Shown: positions 1 to 6,142 of the stretch, piece after piece
Numbering within the stretch: the stretch's first letter is position 1
Layout of the letters: each line of letters begins with the position of its first letter
Source of the DNA: an uncultured Lachnospiraceae bacterium
GTDB lineage: Bacteria > Bacillota > Clostridia > Lachnospirales > Lachnospiraceae
Assembly: GCA_946566415.1 (NCBI GenBank)
Contig: CAMNWW010000139.1
Coordinates: forward strand, 1-6,142
Direction of reading: 5' to 3'
Length of the DNA stretch: 6,142 bases
Position numbers and translations under genes: made by a program
Notes under the pieces: generated by a model
Seen by the model: the letters and a program-made list of their open reading frames with translations, nothing else
What the model was told of the DNA's origin: nothing
The model's database searches: none

Positions 1-419
1 GGCATCTGGTTCTCATCTAAAACCCAGTCTCCGTTATCATTTACAAGATAAAAATCCGCGCCTCTCTGCGACAGACTGAAATGACCGTTCCTTGAATAAG
101 TTACATTGCCGCTGATCGGACTTTGGAGCATAAAAAATCCTTTCTCCACGATAGCATAATCGTAAGCGCCTTCACTCGGCACAAAAGTATAAGGATCAAA
201 TTTTGTATCCGTTTTTTCCACGACGATACCAACTCCTGCTTTCATCGGAGTATCGTCTCCCCTGTAGTTGTTCAGATTGTAGTACATCAAATCCGAAAAT
301 ACAGCGCTTTTTGTCTTATACCCATAGTTGTTCACGTTCGCAAAGTTGTTTGCGATGACATCGAGCTTTTTCTGTTCTTCCATCGCGCCCCTTGCCGCTG
401 TGTAAAATGATGTATACAT
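1..419 (-). CDS. flgF/flgG: Flagellar rod/hook basal-body protein, FlgF/FlgG (FlhO/FlhP) family, 3' end cut by window edge
   Basis: This is the 5' part of a gene reading leftwards from an ATG at 419-417; it stays open for 139 codons and runs off position 1. The product should be an axial protein of the flagellar rod or proximal hook, exported through the type III gate encoded upstream. Visible in the translation: an N-terminal helical segment beginning MYTSFYTAARGAM, then the rod-domain signature ANNFANVNNYGYK near residues 23-35 (a variant of the usual ANNLANVNTTGYK), then a core segment with YAIVEKGFFML followed by YSRNGHFSL, equivalent to the family's DVAI-G-GFF and YTRDGSF motifs. The C-terminal helix that completes the rod domain lies outside the window. 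A GAGGAG site sits 8 nt before the ATG. It is a divergent paralogue of the gene just upstream; family-level recognition is firm, but FlgF versus FlgG cannot be decided from this fragment. Confidence 0.9.
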   Translation of the reverse strand, partial: MYTSFYTAARGAMEEQKKLDVIANNFANVNNYGYKTKSAVFSDLMYYNLNNYRGDDTPMKAGVGIVVEKTDTKFDPYTFVPSEGAYDYAIVEKGFFMLQSPISGNVTYSRNGHFSLSQRGADFYLVNDNGDWVLDENQM

Positions 420-427
420 AACGCTCT

Positions 428-433
428 CTCCTC
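428..433 (-). promoter_or_regulatory. Ribosome binding site for the second FlgF/FlgG-like gene
   Basis: GAGGAG on the minus strand, 8 nt upstream of the ATG at 419-417. It fixes the start of a gene that has no stop codon in the window. The 50-nt gap around it is the largest in the window and holds no hairpin-plus-T-run terminator. Confidence 0.8.
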
Positions 434-469
434 TTTGTTGTTAAAATGCTTTAAAGCCTGATATCGTAT

Positions 470-1216
470 TTATGATAAAGAGCCAAGCCCTGTGATCTTT
501 CCGATCAGCTGGTCGTACATCCGAAATATCTGGGCTGAGCTCTGCAGCACCCGCTGCCCGCTCATCATCATGGTCATCTGCTCCGCCATATTCACGTTAG
601 AGTACTCTGTATATTTCTGTGAAACCTTAACGTTCTGTGCCGCCTGCGGCTGCGCGGCCGCCTGAAACACGCCGCCCGTAATCTTCGTGAGCTGCCCGTA
701 ATCTGCAAAATCCACGATCTGGAGCTGTCCGAAAGTCTGATATCCGTCCGCTGTCGCAACGACTCCTTGTGTATTAATACTCACATCGTCTGTCGTAAGC
801 TGGATCGGAGCATTATCAACTCCCAGCACACGCCCGATTCCCGGAAGCGTAAGATATCCTTCATTGTCCAGGTTGAACGCACCGTCCCTTGTATACACAA
901 CTCCGTTATTCGTCTGTATAGCAAAAAAACCATTGCCTGAAAGCGCCACGTCAAGCGCGCTTCCCGTCTCCCTTAGTCCGCCTTCCGTGTAATCCGTCAC
1001 ACGTTCGTCTGCGATATTCATTCTGGAGACGGTGCCTACGGCGGTCTTTCCTTCCTTGTCATACCGATAGATCATTTCCTCGCGGAACGTGCTCTCCATC
1101 AGTCTGTCAGTCTTATAGCCGGGAGTTGAAACATTCGCTATATTATTACTGATGACGTTCATACTTCGATTCTGAGTAATCATATTAGAAGCCAAATCAT
1201 AATATCCCTGGAACAT
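470..1216 (-). CDS. flgF/flgG: Flagellar rod/hook basal-body protein, FlgF/FlgG (FlhO/FlhP) family, complete
   Basis: A 248-residue axial protein, close to the usual 250-260 of FlgF/FlgG, predicted to build the rod or the rod-hook junction after export through the flagellar type III apparatus. Seen: N-terminal rod domain with SNNIANVSTPGYK at residues 23-35; a core with LDVALSGNGFFAIQ at 88-101 and YTRDGAFNLDNEGYL at 108-122; an Ala/Gln-rich stretch around 185-195; and the C-terminal helix with EYSNVNMAEQM at 204-214, followed by the SGQRVLQSSAQIF region, which packs against the N-terminal helix in this family. The start chosen is the ATG at 1216-1214, one base after the fliA stop (TAAaATG), because an AAGGAG lies 7 nt upstream and the protein then starts at the family-typical place. 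An upstream in-frame ATG at 1237 would add seven basic residues but has no such support. C. difficile carries two such paralogues (flgG1, flgG) after fliA; which one this matches is uncertain. Confidence 0.92.
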   Translation of the reverse strand: MFQGYYDLASNMITQNRSMNVISNNIANVSTPGYKTDRLMESTFREEMIYRYDKEGKTAVGTVSRMNIADERVTDYTEGGLRETGSALDVALSGNGFFAIQTNNGVVYTRDGAFNLDNEGYLTLPGIGRVLGVDNAPIQLTTDDVSINTQGVVATADGYQTFGQLQIVDFADYGQLTKITGGVFQAAAQPQAAQNVKVSQKYTEYSNVNMAEQMTMMMSGQRVLQSSAQIFRMYDQLIGKITGLGSLS

Positions 1217-1217
1217 T

Positions 1218-2006
1218 TTATTTCTCCTTTTCTTCATTGAATTTTTCCATATGCTTCCTAAGCTTCTTAATGGCGTTCGCGTGAATCTGCGAAACCCGGG
1301 GCTCGCTCACCTGGAGTACCTCTGCGATCTGCCTCATGTTCAGCTCGTCTATATAGTACAGTGAAATTACAAGCTGTTCGTTTTCCTTTAGACTGCCGAT
1401 TCCCTCCGCCAGTTCTTCCGTCAGTTCCTTCCTAAGGAGCTGGTTCTCCGGCTGCTCATTCATCTCTCCCTGCGGAAGTTTAACGCTGATTTCACTCCCC
1501 TGCGCCTCAGCCAGCACCATATCCAGGGAGAGGATATTAAACAGCGCCGCTTTGCGCATCGTCTCGTGATATTTCTCCGGCGTGATCTCTAAATATTCTG
1601 TGACTTCCTGCACGGAAGGATAATACCCTAATTTATTATATAACGTTGTCACCGCATCTTCAATATCTCTTGTGCTCTTTCTTGTACTTCTTGGCACCCA
1701 ATCCTGCTTTCGTGCAAGATCAATAATCATTCCCTTAATCCGTTTTGATATATAAGTCTCAAATTTTACGTTTTTATCCATGTCGAACTTATCAATAGCG
1801 GCCATGATCGCGATGACCCCTTCATTGATAATATCGTCCACCTGAAAAAAACTCATATAGATATCCCGCATCTGAAGCGCAATACTCTTCACAAGATAGA
1901 TATAACGCATGACGATCTCCTGTTTTACTTCCAGGCTTCCTGTCTCTTTATACAGTTTTAGTAGCTCTTCATTCGTCTTCTCTTTATATGAGCCCTGTGT
2001 GTTCAT
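1218..2006 (-). CDS. fliA: Flagellar RNA polymerase sigma factor FliA/SigD (sigma-28)
   Basis: Alternative sigma factor of the sigma-70 family, FliA/SigD/WhiG branch, expected to direct RNA polymerase to late flagellar, motor and chemotaxis promoters. With the ATG start it is 262 residues (B. subtilis SigD is about 254). Seen: region 2 with QVDDIINEGVIAIMAAIDKF at about 55-74 and FETYISKRIKGMIIDLARKQ (about 82-101) followed by DWVPRS, the FliA-type form of regions 2.3-2.4 and the start of region 3; region 4 with LKENEQLVISLYY and a helix-turn-helix NMRQIAEVLQVSEPRVSQI at about 223-241. The start is chosen at ATG 2006-2004, because GAGG lies 8 nt upstream; the longer GTG start at 2024 (268 residues) has only a GGAAG 2 nt away, too close. 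Its stop is one base before the next gene, implying translational coupling. No anti-sigma gene (flgM) is adjacent in this window. Confidence 0.95.
   Translation of the reverse strand: MNTQGSYKEKTNEELLKLYKETGSLEVKQEIVMRYIYLVKSIALQMRDIYMSFFQVDDIINEGVIAIMAAIDKFDMDKNVKFETYISKRIKGMIIDLARKQDWVPRSTRKSTRDIEDAVTTLYNKLGYYPSVQEVTEYLEITPEKYHETMRKAALFNILSLDMVLAEAQGSEISVKLPQGEMNEQPENQLLRKELTEELAEGIGSLKENEQLVISLYYIDELNMRQIAEVLQVSEPRVSQIHANAIKKLRKHMEKFNEEKEK
1224..1229 (-). promoter_or_regulatory. Ribosome binding site of the first FlgF/FlgG-like gene, inside the end of fliA
   Basis: AAGGAG on the minus strand, 7 nt before the ATG at 1216-1214. It lies within the last codons of fliA (EKEK-stop), so the sigma factor's 3' end doubles as the initiation region of the next gene. 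This site decides the start: the longer reading from 1237 would place the site downstream of its own start codon. Confidence 0.88.
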
Positions 2007-2014
2007 ATTGACTG

Positions 2015-2018
2015 CCTC
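2015..2018 (-). promoter_or_regulatory. Ribosome binding site supporting the internal ATG start of fliA
   Basis: GAGG on the minus strand, 8 nt before the ATG at 2006-2004. The competing GTG at 2024 would place this motif inside its own coding region and has only a GGAAG at 2031-2027 with 2-nt spacing. Confidence 0.55.
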
Positions 2019-2033
2019 ACTCACATCTTCCGC

Positions 2034-4100
2034 TTACAGCGTGATATTTCCGATCGCCTGAATCTGGATATTATTACTGATCTCATTAAAAGAAAGTACA
2101 TGTACGTCCGGATAGAACTGTTCGACCAAACGGTAAAAATGTACCCGGACCACCTGGCTTGTAAGTACAAGCGGCGTCTGTGCAAGTTCATGGAACTTCT
2201 TCACTTCATCCGCAAGCTGTGTAATGACACTTTGCATAACGTCCGGACTAAGCGCAAGATACATTCCCCGCTCGCCTGCCGTCAGGCTGGTAACAATATT
2301 CTTTTCCAGTTCTGCGTCCAGCGTCACCACTTTCATGCTGCCGCCTTCGCAGAATTTTCTTGTGATCGTACGCTTTAACGCCACACGGATATTCTCTGTG
2401 ATCGTATCCAGGTCCTTGACTGTCATAGCCGAATCGACGATCGTCTCCATGATCGTCTCCATATCCTTGATCGGAATACCCTCCTTTAGCAGGTTTGTCA
2501 GGATCTTCTGGAAATTCCCATAAGAAATTAATGCTGGTATCAATTCGTCCACAAGCTCCGGAGACTGCTGTTTCATATTGTCGATCAGGCGTACCACCTC
2601 CTGGCGGTTCAAAAGTTCATGCGCATGCTTCTTCACTGTCTCCGACAGATGCGTAAGCATGACCGACAACGGATCGATAACGGTATAGCCGTAAATCTCC
2701 GCCATTTCCTTTTTGTCCACAGTGATCCATTTGCTTGGAATACCATATGCCGGTTCGATCGTATCAATTCCATCGATTTCCTTCTCCAGGTTCGGAGGCT
2801 CAAGCGCAAGGTAGTAATCTACCAGGATTTCACCCTTTGCCACCTCTTCGCCTTTGATCTTGATCACATACTGGTTCGTATTCAGGCTGGAACTGTCGCG
2901 CAGCCGGATGGAGGGAATAACAAGTCCCATCTCCTGCGCGTACTGCCTTCGGAAAATAACGATACGGTCGATCATCTTACCGCCGCTCGCCTCATCCACA
3001 AGCGGGATCAGGCTGTAGCCGAATTCCATCTCGATTGGTTCTACTGAAATCAGTGAGTATACACTGTTGATATCTTTGAAGCTCTCCTCTTCCGCCGCCT
3101 GTATCTGCTCGGCTTCCGAGACGCCCACGCCTCCCTGCGCCTGCGCGGGAACCCCCATCTCTTCCATACGGCGTGAAAGCTGCCAGCCGCCGATCAGAAG
3201 GACTCCCGAGACGACCGCAAGCTGAAACTTCGGCATTCCGGGAACAAAAAGCAGGATAGCAAGGACGCCGCCCGCTATCATCATAGCCCTGGGCTGCGCC
3301 AGGAACTGCTTCGTCACATCCACGTTCAAACTGTCTTCCGCGACCGCACGGGTCACGATCATACCTGTCGCTGTGGAAATCAAAAGCGCCGGTATCTGAG
3401 ATACCAGGCCGTCGCCGACGGTTGCGATCGCATATACGGAAAGTACTTCTGTAAAATCCATTCCGCCCTGTACCATACCGATGATACAGCCGCCGATGAA
3501 GTTTACCGCCGTTATGATAAGGGACATGGTCGCGTCCCCTTTTACGATCTTCGTGGCGCCGTCCATGGAACCGTAGAAATCCGCTTCCTTCTGGATCTTA
3601 TGACGCCGCTCTTTCGCCTCCTGTTCATTAATAAGGCCGCTCCCCAAGTCGGCGTCGATCGCCATCTGTTTTCCAGGCATAGCGTCCAAAGTAAATCTTG
3701 CCGCAACTTCCGCCACACGTTCCGCGCCCTTGGTAATAACAAGGAACTGCACTAAAACGATAATCAGGAAGATGACGACTCCGACAACGACATTGCCCTG
3801 AAGAACAAAATCACCCATCGCCTTGATGACCGCTCCCGCCGTACCGGAATTACCGAGAATACTTCTTGTTGAAGAAACGTTGATTCCGATTCGGAACAGC
3901 GTTGTGATCAAAAGCAGCGAAGGAAAGATCGAAAATTCCAGCGGCTCTTTGATATTCATGCTGACCAGAAGGATCACCATGGATATCGCAATATTCAAAA
4001 TAATCATAACATCGAGAAAAAAAGTACTCAGCGGTATGATCAAAAGCAACACAATCATAACTACGATCAAGGATACCGCATTATTCAAAATTCTTTTCAT
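2034..4100 (-). CDS. flhA: Flagellar type III export gate protein FlhA
   Basis: A 688-residue inner-membrane component of the flagellar export gate (family length about 680-700); it couples proton flow to export and docks chaperone-substrate complexes on its cytoplasmic domain. Seen: a hydrophobic N-terminal half (about residues 9-308) with several membrane spans; FPSLLLITTLFRIGINVSST at 59-78; the FHIPEP signature region around 115-152 including KGAERVAEVAARFTLDAMPG and KQMAIDADL; EADFYGSMDGATKIVKGDA at 172-190; and GDGLVSQIPALLISTATGM at 229-247. A polar linker (about 312-345) leads into the cytoplasmic domain, which ends with a family-typical block including FYPDVHVLSFNEI at 662-674. The gene starts only 3 nt after the flhB stop with a short GGTG site, so it is probably translationally coupled to flhB. 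In many relatives flhF and flhG follow; here fliA does. The reading frame is intact. Confidence 0.97.
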   Translation of the reverse strand: MKRILNNAVSLIVVMIVLLLIIPLSTFFLDVMIILNIAISMVILLVSMNIKEPLEFSIFPSLLLITTLFRIGINVSSTRSILGNSGTAGAVIKAMGDFVLQGNVVVGVVIFLIIVLVQFLVITKGAERVAEVAARFTLDAMPGKQMAIDADLGSGLINEQEAKERRHKIQKEADFYGSMDGATKIVKGDATMSLIITAVNFIGGCIIGMVQGGMDFTEVLSVYAIATVGDGLVSQIPALLISTATGMIVTRAVAEDSLNVDVTKQFLAQPRAMMIAGGVLAILLFVPGMPKFQLAVVSGVLLIGGWQLSRRMEEMGVPAQAQGGVGVSEAEQIQAAEEESFKDINSVYSLISVEPIEMEFGYSLIPLVDEASGGKMIDRIVIFRRQYAQEMGLVIPSIRLRDSSSLNTNQYVIKIKGEEVAKGEILVDYYLALEPPNLEKEIDGIDTIEPAYGIPSKWITVDKKEMAEIYGYTVIDPLSVMLTHLSETVKKHAHELLNRQEVVRLIDNMKQQSPELVDELIPALISYGNFQKILTNLLKEGIPIKDMETIMETIVDSAMTVKDLDTITENIRVALKRTITRKFCEGGSMKVVTLDAELEKNIVTSLTAGERGMYLALSPDVMQSVITQLADEVKKFHELAQTPLVLTSQVVRVHFYRLVEQFYPDVHVLSFNEISNNIQIQAIGNITL
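2439..2462 (-). repeat. Perfect 12-bp tandem duplication inside flhA
   Basis: The 12-mer GATCGTCTCCAT (plus strand) occurs twice back to back, encoding METI-METI at residues 547-554 of FlhA. The surrounding protein seems to fit the family pattern (a helix with D-x-x-T-I-x-E-T) without extra residues, so this looks like identical codon choice in adjacent similar residues rather than a recent insertion. In-frame slippage would add or remove four residues. Confidence 0.7.
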
Positions 4101-4103
4101 GTT

Positions 4104-5165
4104 CTACACCAACTTTTTATTCATACGGAATACCTCGACCAGGATTTCCGCCACTACTCCATAGTATTCGGCAGGAATTTCACCGTTCAGCGGTGTTGAG
4201 GCATAAATCCCTCTTGCTAATGGTTTATTTTCTATAATCTTGACTCCGCTTTCTTCTCCGACCTCCACGATCTTGAGGGCTATCAAATCTTGACCCTTAG
4301 CGACCAGGATCGGCGCGTTGTCATGGTCTATGTCATATTTCAACGCAACCGCATAATGGGTTGGGTTTCGGATAATCACATCCGCGTCCGGCACTGCCTG
4401 CATCATACGGCTTCTTGCCATGCTTTGCTGGAGACTTCGGATCCTGCCCTTAATCTGGGGATTTCCTTCTGTCTGTTTAAATTCTTCCTTAACCTCTTCC
4501 TTGGACATCTTCATGTCCTTCTCAAAAGACCAGCGTTGATAAAAGAAATCAAACCCCGCAATGGCAGCAAACGCAAGGCTTATCTTTAGGACCATATTCA
4601 TGATCTCCTGCAGCACGTAGGTAAACGCGGCCCCCGCATTGACGTCCAGCATTCTTGAAATCGTAACGATCTCATCACGCAGAATCTGATACAGGATAAC
4701 AGATAATATAATTAATTTTATTGTTGATTTTATAAGCTCGATCAAATTTTTAACAGAAAACAGTTTCTTAATACCGTTGATCGGATTCAACTTGCTGAGC
4801 TTAAACTTCATAGGCTCTTTGGTAAAAAGAAACCGGGTCTGCACTCCGGTAGCGACTACCGCGATCGCAATACTGATAACGCCCAGCGGAAAAATACACT
4901 TTGCCAGGGCCACTGCCGCACCCATTCCTATCTCTTGCAGGCTCCCCAGCGTCAGCTCTTCTATCTTACCCGCAGCGCTGATCTGAAAAACCATAATCTC
5001 CCGCATAGAGCGGTAAATCATTGGAAAGAGCAATTTTAAACTATAAAAACATCCTAAAAGCGAAGCAACGACAATCACATCCTTGCTCGATGCAACGTGA
5101 CCTTTCTTTCGTTCGTCCCTTCGCTTCTTAGGTGTGGCTTTTTCGGTTTTTTCATCTGACGCCAA
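4104..5165 (-). CDS. flhB: Flagellar type III export specificity switch protein FlhB
   Basis: A 353-residue inner-membrane export component that switches the apparatus from rod/hook to filament substrates when its cytoplasmic domain self-cleaves. Seen: the charged N-terminus DEKTEKATPKKRRDERKKGH at residues 4-23; hydrophobic membrane segments around 28-50, 85-107, 142-162 and 183-206; the conserved stretch FFYQRWSFEKDMKMSKEEVK at 207-226; and the autocleavage motif NPTH at 267-270 (cleavage between N267 and P268), so the switch should be active. The start is TTG at 5165-5163: an in-frame TGA lies at 5174-5172 and only GTA and CCT separate it from the TTG, and the resulting N-terminus matches the family. 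The ribosome site is weak (GAGAAG, 9 nt upstream). It lies 34 nt after fliR and 3 nt before flhA. Some clostridia encode FliR and FlhB as one fused protein; here they are separate. Confidence 0.97.
   Translation of the reverse strand: MASDEKTEKATPKKRRDERKKGHVASSKDVIVVASLLGCFYSLKLLFPMIYRSMREIMVFQISAAGKIEELTLGSLQEIGMGAAVALAKCIFPLGVISIAIAVVATGVQTRFLFTKEPMKFKLSKLNPINGIKKLFSVKNLIELIKSTIKLIILSVILYQILRDEIVTISRMLDVNAGAAFTYVLQEIMNMVLKISLAFAAIAGFDFFYQRWSFEKDMKMSKEEVKEEFKQTEGNPQIKGRIRSLQQSMARSRMMQAVPDADVIIRNPTHYAVALKYDIDHDNAPILVAKGQDLIALKIVEVGEESGVKIIENKPLARGIYASTPLNGEIPAEYYGVVAEILVEVFRMNKKLV
4107..4110 (-). promoter_or_regulatory. Short ribosome binding site of flhA at the end of flhB
   Basis: GGTG on the minus strand, 6 nt before the flhA ATG and overlapping the last codons of flhB. 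It is short for this operon, fitting re-initiation by ribosomes finishing flhB 3 nt upstream. Confidence 0.45.
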
Positions 5166-5174
5166 AGGTACTCA

Positions 5175-5180
5175 CTTCTC
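5175..5180 (-). promoter_or_regulatory. Weak ribosome binding site before the TTG start of flhB
   Basis: GAGAAG on the minus strand, 9 nt upstream of the TTG at 5165-5163. It is a poorer match than the AAGGAG and GAGGAG sites elsewhere in the operon. With the TTG codon it suggests modest flhB translation. Confidence 0.4.
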
Positions 5181-5199
5181 TTTCTGGATCCGTCTTTAT

Positions 5200-5967
5200 C
5201 TATAGGTATGTCAGGATTCCCTGGAGCGTTTTCATCATTGTAGTTATAATGCCTTTCAGAAAGCTTCCGATCGGCGAAAATAGAATGACTAAAAGCCCTG
5301 TCCCGACAATTAATTTCATTTGAATATTTATAATCAGGATACTAATCTGCGGCGCTACTTTATTTACGATTCCGACGCCGACTTCTACCAAGAACTCCGC
5401 CGCAAGTATCGGTATAGACAGTTTAACCCCCATCTCCACGCATTCCAGGAATATCTCAATAATCCGTGCCGATAACTCCTTCGTAATTATAATTCCGCCA
5501 TATGGGACAATCTCCGCCGAGGTAAGCAGAATCTTCATCAGCGCGAGATGTCCGTCGACTGCAAAAAAGAGCAGGATAAACCATGTCTGTAGCAAACTCC
5601 CCGTCACAGCAATCTGTGCATTGCTCTGAGGGTCGTATACTGTAGCCATGGACAGCCCCAACTGAAAATCGATGATGTAGCCTCCATAACTGATAATGAA
5701 AAAGAACAATTCCATGGCAAAACCAATGACATATCCCGCAGCAAATTCCTTTATTAAGAGAAATGCGAACTCAATCGTACTCCCTATCTCAAATGCCTGC
5801 TCTGCAGAAACAGAGTAGAGCAGCAAAGTCAGCATAAAAATAAACCCTGCTCTTACTGTTGAAGGTACATTATTCCTCCCCAACATCGGATTCAGCAAAA
5901 TGAATCCCGACATTCTCATCAAAATTAAAGAAAACAAGGCCAACTGTGCGGCGCTGTCAAACATCAT
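5200..5967 (-). CDS. fliR: Flagellar type III export channel protein FliR
   Basis: A 255-residue, very hydrophobic inner-membrane protein of the FliR/SpaR/YscT family, at the family's usual length. With FliP and FliQ it forms the export channel at the base of the flagellum. Seen: an N-terminal membrane segment followed by SGFILLNPMLGRNNVPSTVR at residues 20-39, matching the family's R-x-SG...P...R-x-(I/V)P pattern; the signature GGYIIDFQLGLSMATVYDPQ at 95-114; a further membrane segment around 128-146; and NKVAPQISI at 202-210, followed by a hydrophobic helix and SPIGSFLK near 231-238. The ATG is doubled; the first (5967-5965) is preferred because GAGGAG ends 7 nt upstream. It lies 16 nt after fliQ and 34 nt before flhB, the usual fliP-fliQ-fliR-flhB-flhA order. 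Confidence 0.96.
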   Translation of the reverse strand: MMFDSAAQLALFSLILMRMSGFILLNPMLGRNNVPSTVRAGFIFMLTLLLYSVSAEQAFEIGSTIEFAFLLIKEFAAGYVIGFAMELFFFIISYGGYIIDFQLGLSMATVYDPQSNAQIAVTGSLLQTWFILLFFAVDGHLALMKILLTSAEIVPYGGIIITKELSARIIEIFLECVEMGVKLSIPILAAEFLVEVGVGIVNKVAPQISILIINIQMKLIVGTGLLVILFSPIGSFLKGIITTMMKTLQGILTYL

Positions 5968-5974
5968 GTTACCA

Positions 5975-5980
5975 CTCCTC
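5975..5980 (-). promoter_or_regulatory. Ribosome binding site of fliR
   Basis: GAGGAG on the minus strand, 7 nt before the first of two adjacent ATG codons, lying in the 16-nt gap after the fliQ stop. The spacing favours the first ATG. Confidence 0.8.
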
Positions 5981-5983
5981 GCA

Positions 5984-6142
5984 TCAGCCCTGCATCATAG
6001 TAAAAATCCTGACGGTAAAATCCTGCAGCGCCTGAAGCATCCTTCCGCCTCCAAACACCAGGATAATCCCGATAACCAAAAGCTTGGGTACACATGTAAC
6101 AGTCTGCACATGGATCTGGGTCGCCGCCTGAAGTCTCGCGAG
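5984..6142 (-). CDS. fliQ: Flagellar type III export channel protein FliQ, 5' end cut by window edge
   Basis: The last 52 codons and TGA stop (5986-5984) of a small membrane protein. The residues include LQAATQIHVQTVTCVPKLL followed by a hydrophobic helix and a short tail ending MMQG. The QAATQIHxQTxTxxPK motif followed by a second membrane helix is characteristic of the C-terminal half of FliQ, whose members are about 85-90 residues long, so roughly the first 35 residues lie beyond the window. FliQ joins FliP and FliR in the export channel. Its position immediately before fliR agrees. The open frame has no stop codon to mark an upstream end, so only family resemblance and gene order identify it. 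Confidence 0.93.
   Translation of the reverse strand, partial: LARLQAATQIHVQTVTCVPKLLVIGIILVFGGGRMLQALQDFTVRIFTMMQG

Larger units (their letters stand above)
1..6142 (-). other. Part of one flagellar operon (fliQ-fliR-flhB-flhA-fliA and two FlgF/FlgG-like genes)
   Basis: Seven co-directional genes with gaps of 16, 34, 3, 9 or 27, 1 and 50 nt, and no recognisable terminator between them, point to a single transcript. The promoter must lie upstream of fliQ (beyond 6142), and the operon continues past position 1. Co-transcription is inferred from spacing only; weak internal promoters cannot be excluded. Confidence 0.85.

Noticed and set aside
123..410. Plus-strand 95-codon open frame
   Set aside because: It lies opposite the minus-strand FlgF/FlgG-like gene, whose family motifs are clear; His/Phe/Val-rich translation is typical of an antisense shadow.
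448..457. 10-bp palindrome GCTTTAAAGC in the 50-nt gap
   Set aside because: It has no loop, so it cannot form a terminator hairpin, no T-run follows on the transcript strand, and there is no sign of an operator role.
458..486. Possible sigma-A-type promoter before the last gene (TTGGCT, 17 nt, TATCAG on the minus strand)
   Set aside because: Each hexamer matches only 4 of 6 consensus bases and the site overlaps the end of the upstream gene; a match this weak is common by chance. An ACGATAT nearby resembles a sigma-28 -10 element, but no TAAA lies 15-16 nt upstream of it.
2100..3047. Plus-strand open frames of 92, 99 and 142 codons opposite flhA
   Set aside because: They lie entirely opposite the well-conserved FlhA reading frame, have no ribosome site I could recognise and show no family-like composition; they are shadows.
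3542..4164. Minus-strand 66-codon frame inside flhA, and plus-strand 113-codon frame across the flhA-flhB junction
   Set aside because: Both overlap confidently assigned coding sequence in another frame and resemble out-of-frame translation (Arg/Trp-rich or Thr/Ile-rich); no independent support.

Overview
The window is an uninterrupted stretch of a flagellar assembly operon. All seven genes lie on the minus strand, so transcription runs from position 6142 towards position 1. In transcription order they are fliQ (3' end only), fliR, flhB, flhA, the flagellar sigma factor fliA (sigD/sigma-28), a complete rod/hook basal-body gene of the FlgF/FlgG (FlhO/FlhP) family, and the 5' part of a second gene of that family, which runs off the left edge.

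The organism is most likely a motile, Gram-positive, anaerobe-type Firmicute of class Clostridia, possibly Lachnospiraceae-like. The base composition looks roughly balanced, somewhat below 50% GC by eye. Ribosome binding sites are purine-rich (AAGGAG, GAGGAG). The layout, with export-gate genes followed by fliA and then paired FlgG-like genes, resembles the early flagellar locus as I recall it from Clostridioides difficile. This placement is inference from layout and family resemblance, not from a search.

Positions 5984-2034 hold the membrane core of the flagellar type III export gate: FliQ and FliR form the channel entrance, FlhB is the autocleaving substrate-specificity switch, and FlhA is the energy-coupling gate with its large cytoplasmic docking domain. 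Positions 2024-1218 hold the sigma factor that turns on late flagellar genes (flagellin, motor, chemotaxis). Positions 1216-1 hold two axial proteins, which are substrates of the export gate encoded just upstream. One transcript therefore carries the exporter, its first cargo, and the regulator for the next assembly stage.

Intergenic gaps are 16, 34, 3, 9 or 27 (depending on the fliA start), 1 and 50 nt. I see no convincing internal promoter, terminator, RNA gene, mobile element, CRISPR array or long repeat. No stretch over 50 nt is non-coding. Longest-ORF starts are probably wrong for two genes (fliA and the first FlgF/FlgG-like gene), and flhB can only start at a TTG.

The window is mostly ordinary. 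The most notable point is what is missing: flhF and flhG, and the chemotaxis genes that sit between flhA and the sigma factor in Bacillus and many Clostridia, are absent, so flhA runs directly into fliA. I found no sign of a previously undescribed system.
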